From NCBI RefSeq assembly GCF_025947305.1, contig NZ_CP110009.1, positions 1,674,001 through 1,738,000 on the forward strand: 64,000 nucleotides of DNA, given 5' to 3'. Within the stretch, counting starts at the first letter, position 1. Each line of letters starts with the position of its first letter. The translations under genes and the position numbers were made by a program. The notes beneath the pieces were generated by a model. It was not told the DNA's origin. It ran no database searches and worked only from the letters and a program-made list of their open reading frames with translations. This DNA is from Flavobacterium sp. N3904. GTDB lineage: Bacteria; Bacteroidota; Bacteroidia; Flavobacteriales; Flavobacteriaceae. Shown here one piece after another: positions 63,840-64,000 of this stretch.

Positions 63840-64000
63840 ATGATTACAACAGCAAAACGTCTCGATATCATTGAAGAATACTACTTCTCCTCCAAGTTGA
63901 GAGAAGTGAGACAACTGGCCTCAGAAGGGAAACCGATTATCAATATGGGAATTGGAAGTCCGGATTTAAAACCATCACAAGCAGTTATTGACGCTGTGGT
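63840..64000 (+). CDS. Class I/II aminotransferase, N-terminal fragment (cut by window edge)
   Basis: The first 53 codons are present. AKRLDIIEEYYFSSKLREV followed by INMGIGSPDLKPSQAV is the start of a fold-type I aminotransferase of the aspartate aminotransferase family. Position after pheA suggests a transaminase for phenylpyruvate or prephenate in the aromatic operon, usually followed by tyrA in Flavobacteria. The spacer before it has TAAAGC-type repeats. Confidence 0.85.
   Translation, partial: MITTAKRLDIIEEYYFSSKLREVRQLASEGKPIINMGIGSPDLKPSQAVIDAV

Overview
The window is chromosomal DNA from a member of the Bacteroidetes, most likely a Flavobacterium or a close relative. The evidence is the low G+C content, the promoters of the Bacteroidetes type (TTG, about 19-21 nt, TAnnTTTG), the near absence of Shine-Dalgarno sequences, and the marker genes porT (type IX secretion), gldA (gliding), tamL, GLPGLI-family and DUF5686 proteins and a split methionine synthase. 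No rRNA, tRNA, phage, transposase or CRISPR array was recognised. Almost everything is core metabolism or envelope biology; the novelty is mainly in the regulatory DNA between genes.

Region 1 (1-24,600). It opens with a cell-shape cluster on the minus strand (purH, mreB, mreC, mreD and the first 16 codons of mrdA). An ABC-type permease, a cupin-like protein and a DUF4239 protein follow, then accD (without its zinc ribbon), fbaA, tamL, an RNA methyltransferase, porT, menG/ubiE, folA, thyA, a bifunctional nuclease, etfBA, pdhB, a DUF5686 protein and an AlkA-like glycosylase.

Region 2 (24,600-32,600). Soluble (ppa) and membrane (hppA) pyrophosphatases lie side by side, and hppA carries a Cys/Met-rich tail. 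Then come a deoxynucleoside kinase and a GLPGLI/outer-membrane-barrel pair.

Region 3 (32,700-59,400) is a large sulfur and methionine island: metK, metY, metX, thrA, a DUF2007 protein, an OsmC protein, metZ, an Rrf2 regulator, a TauE-type transporter, cysH-cysD-cysN, a sulfite reductase fused to a HEPN-like tail, cobA, a Met8/CysG-N siroheme gene, a ferredoxin-NADP reductase, metH in two pieces and metF. Together these take sulfate to sulfide, assimilate sulfide into homocysteine, and remethylate it to methionine and SAM. Several control devices can be seen: two SAM-I riboswitches (before metX-thrA and before metH), palindromic candidate Rrf2 operators at tauE and cysH, and before metY a 13-codon leader with five Cys and three Met codons, followed by mutually exclusive antiterminator and terminator hairpins.

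Region 4 (59,400-64,000) has gldA, a small outer-membrane barrel, a dicarboxylate symporter, and the start of an aromatic amino acid operon (pheA plus an aminotransferase). That operon is preceded by an 18-codon leader with six Phe codons and an attenuator built on the same plan as the metY one. Dispersed hairpin repeats and TTTAAA-rich inverted repeats fill many of the intergenic gaps.
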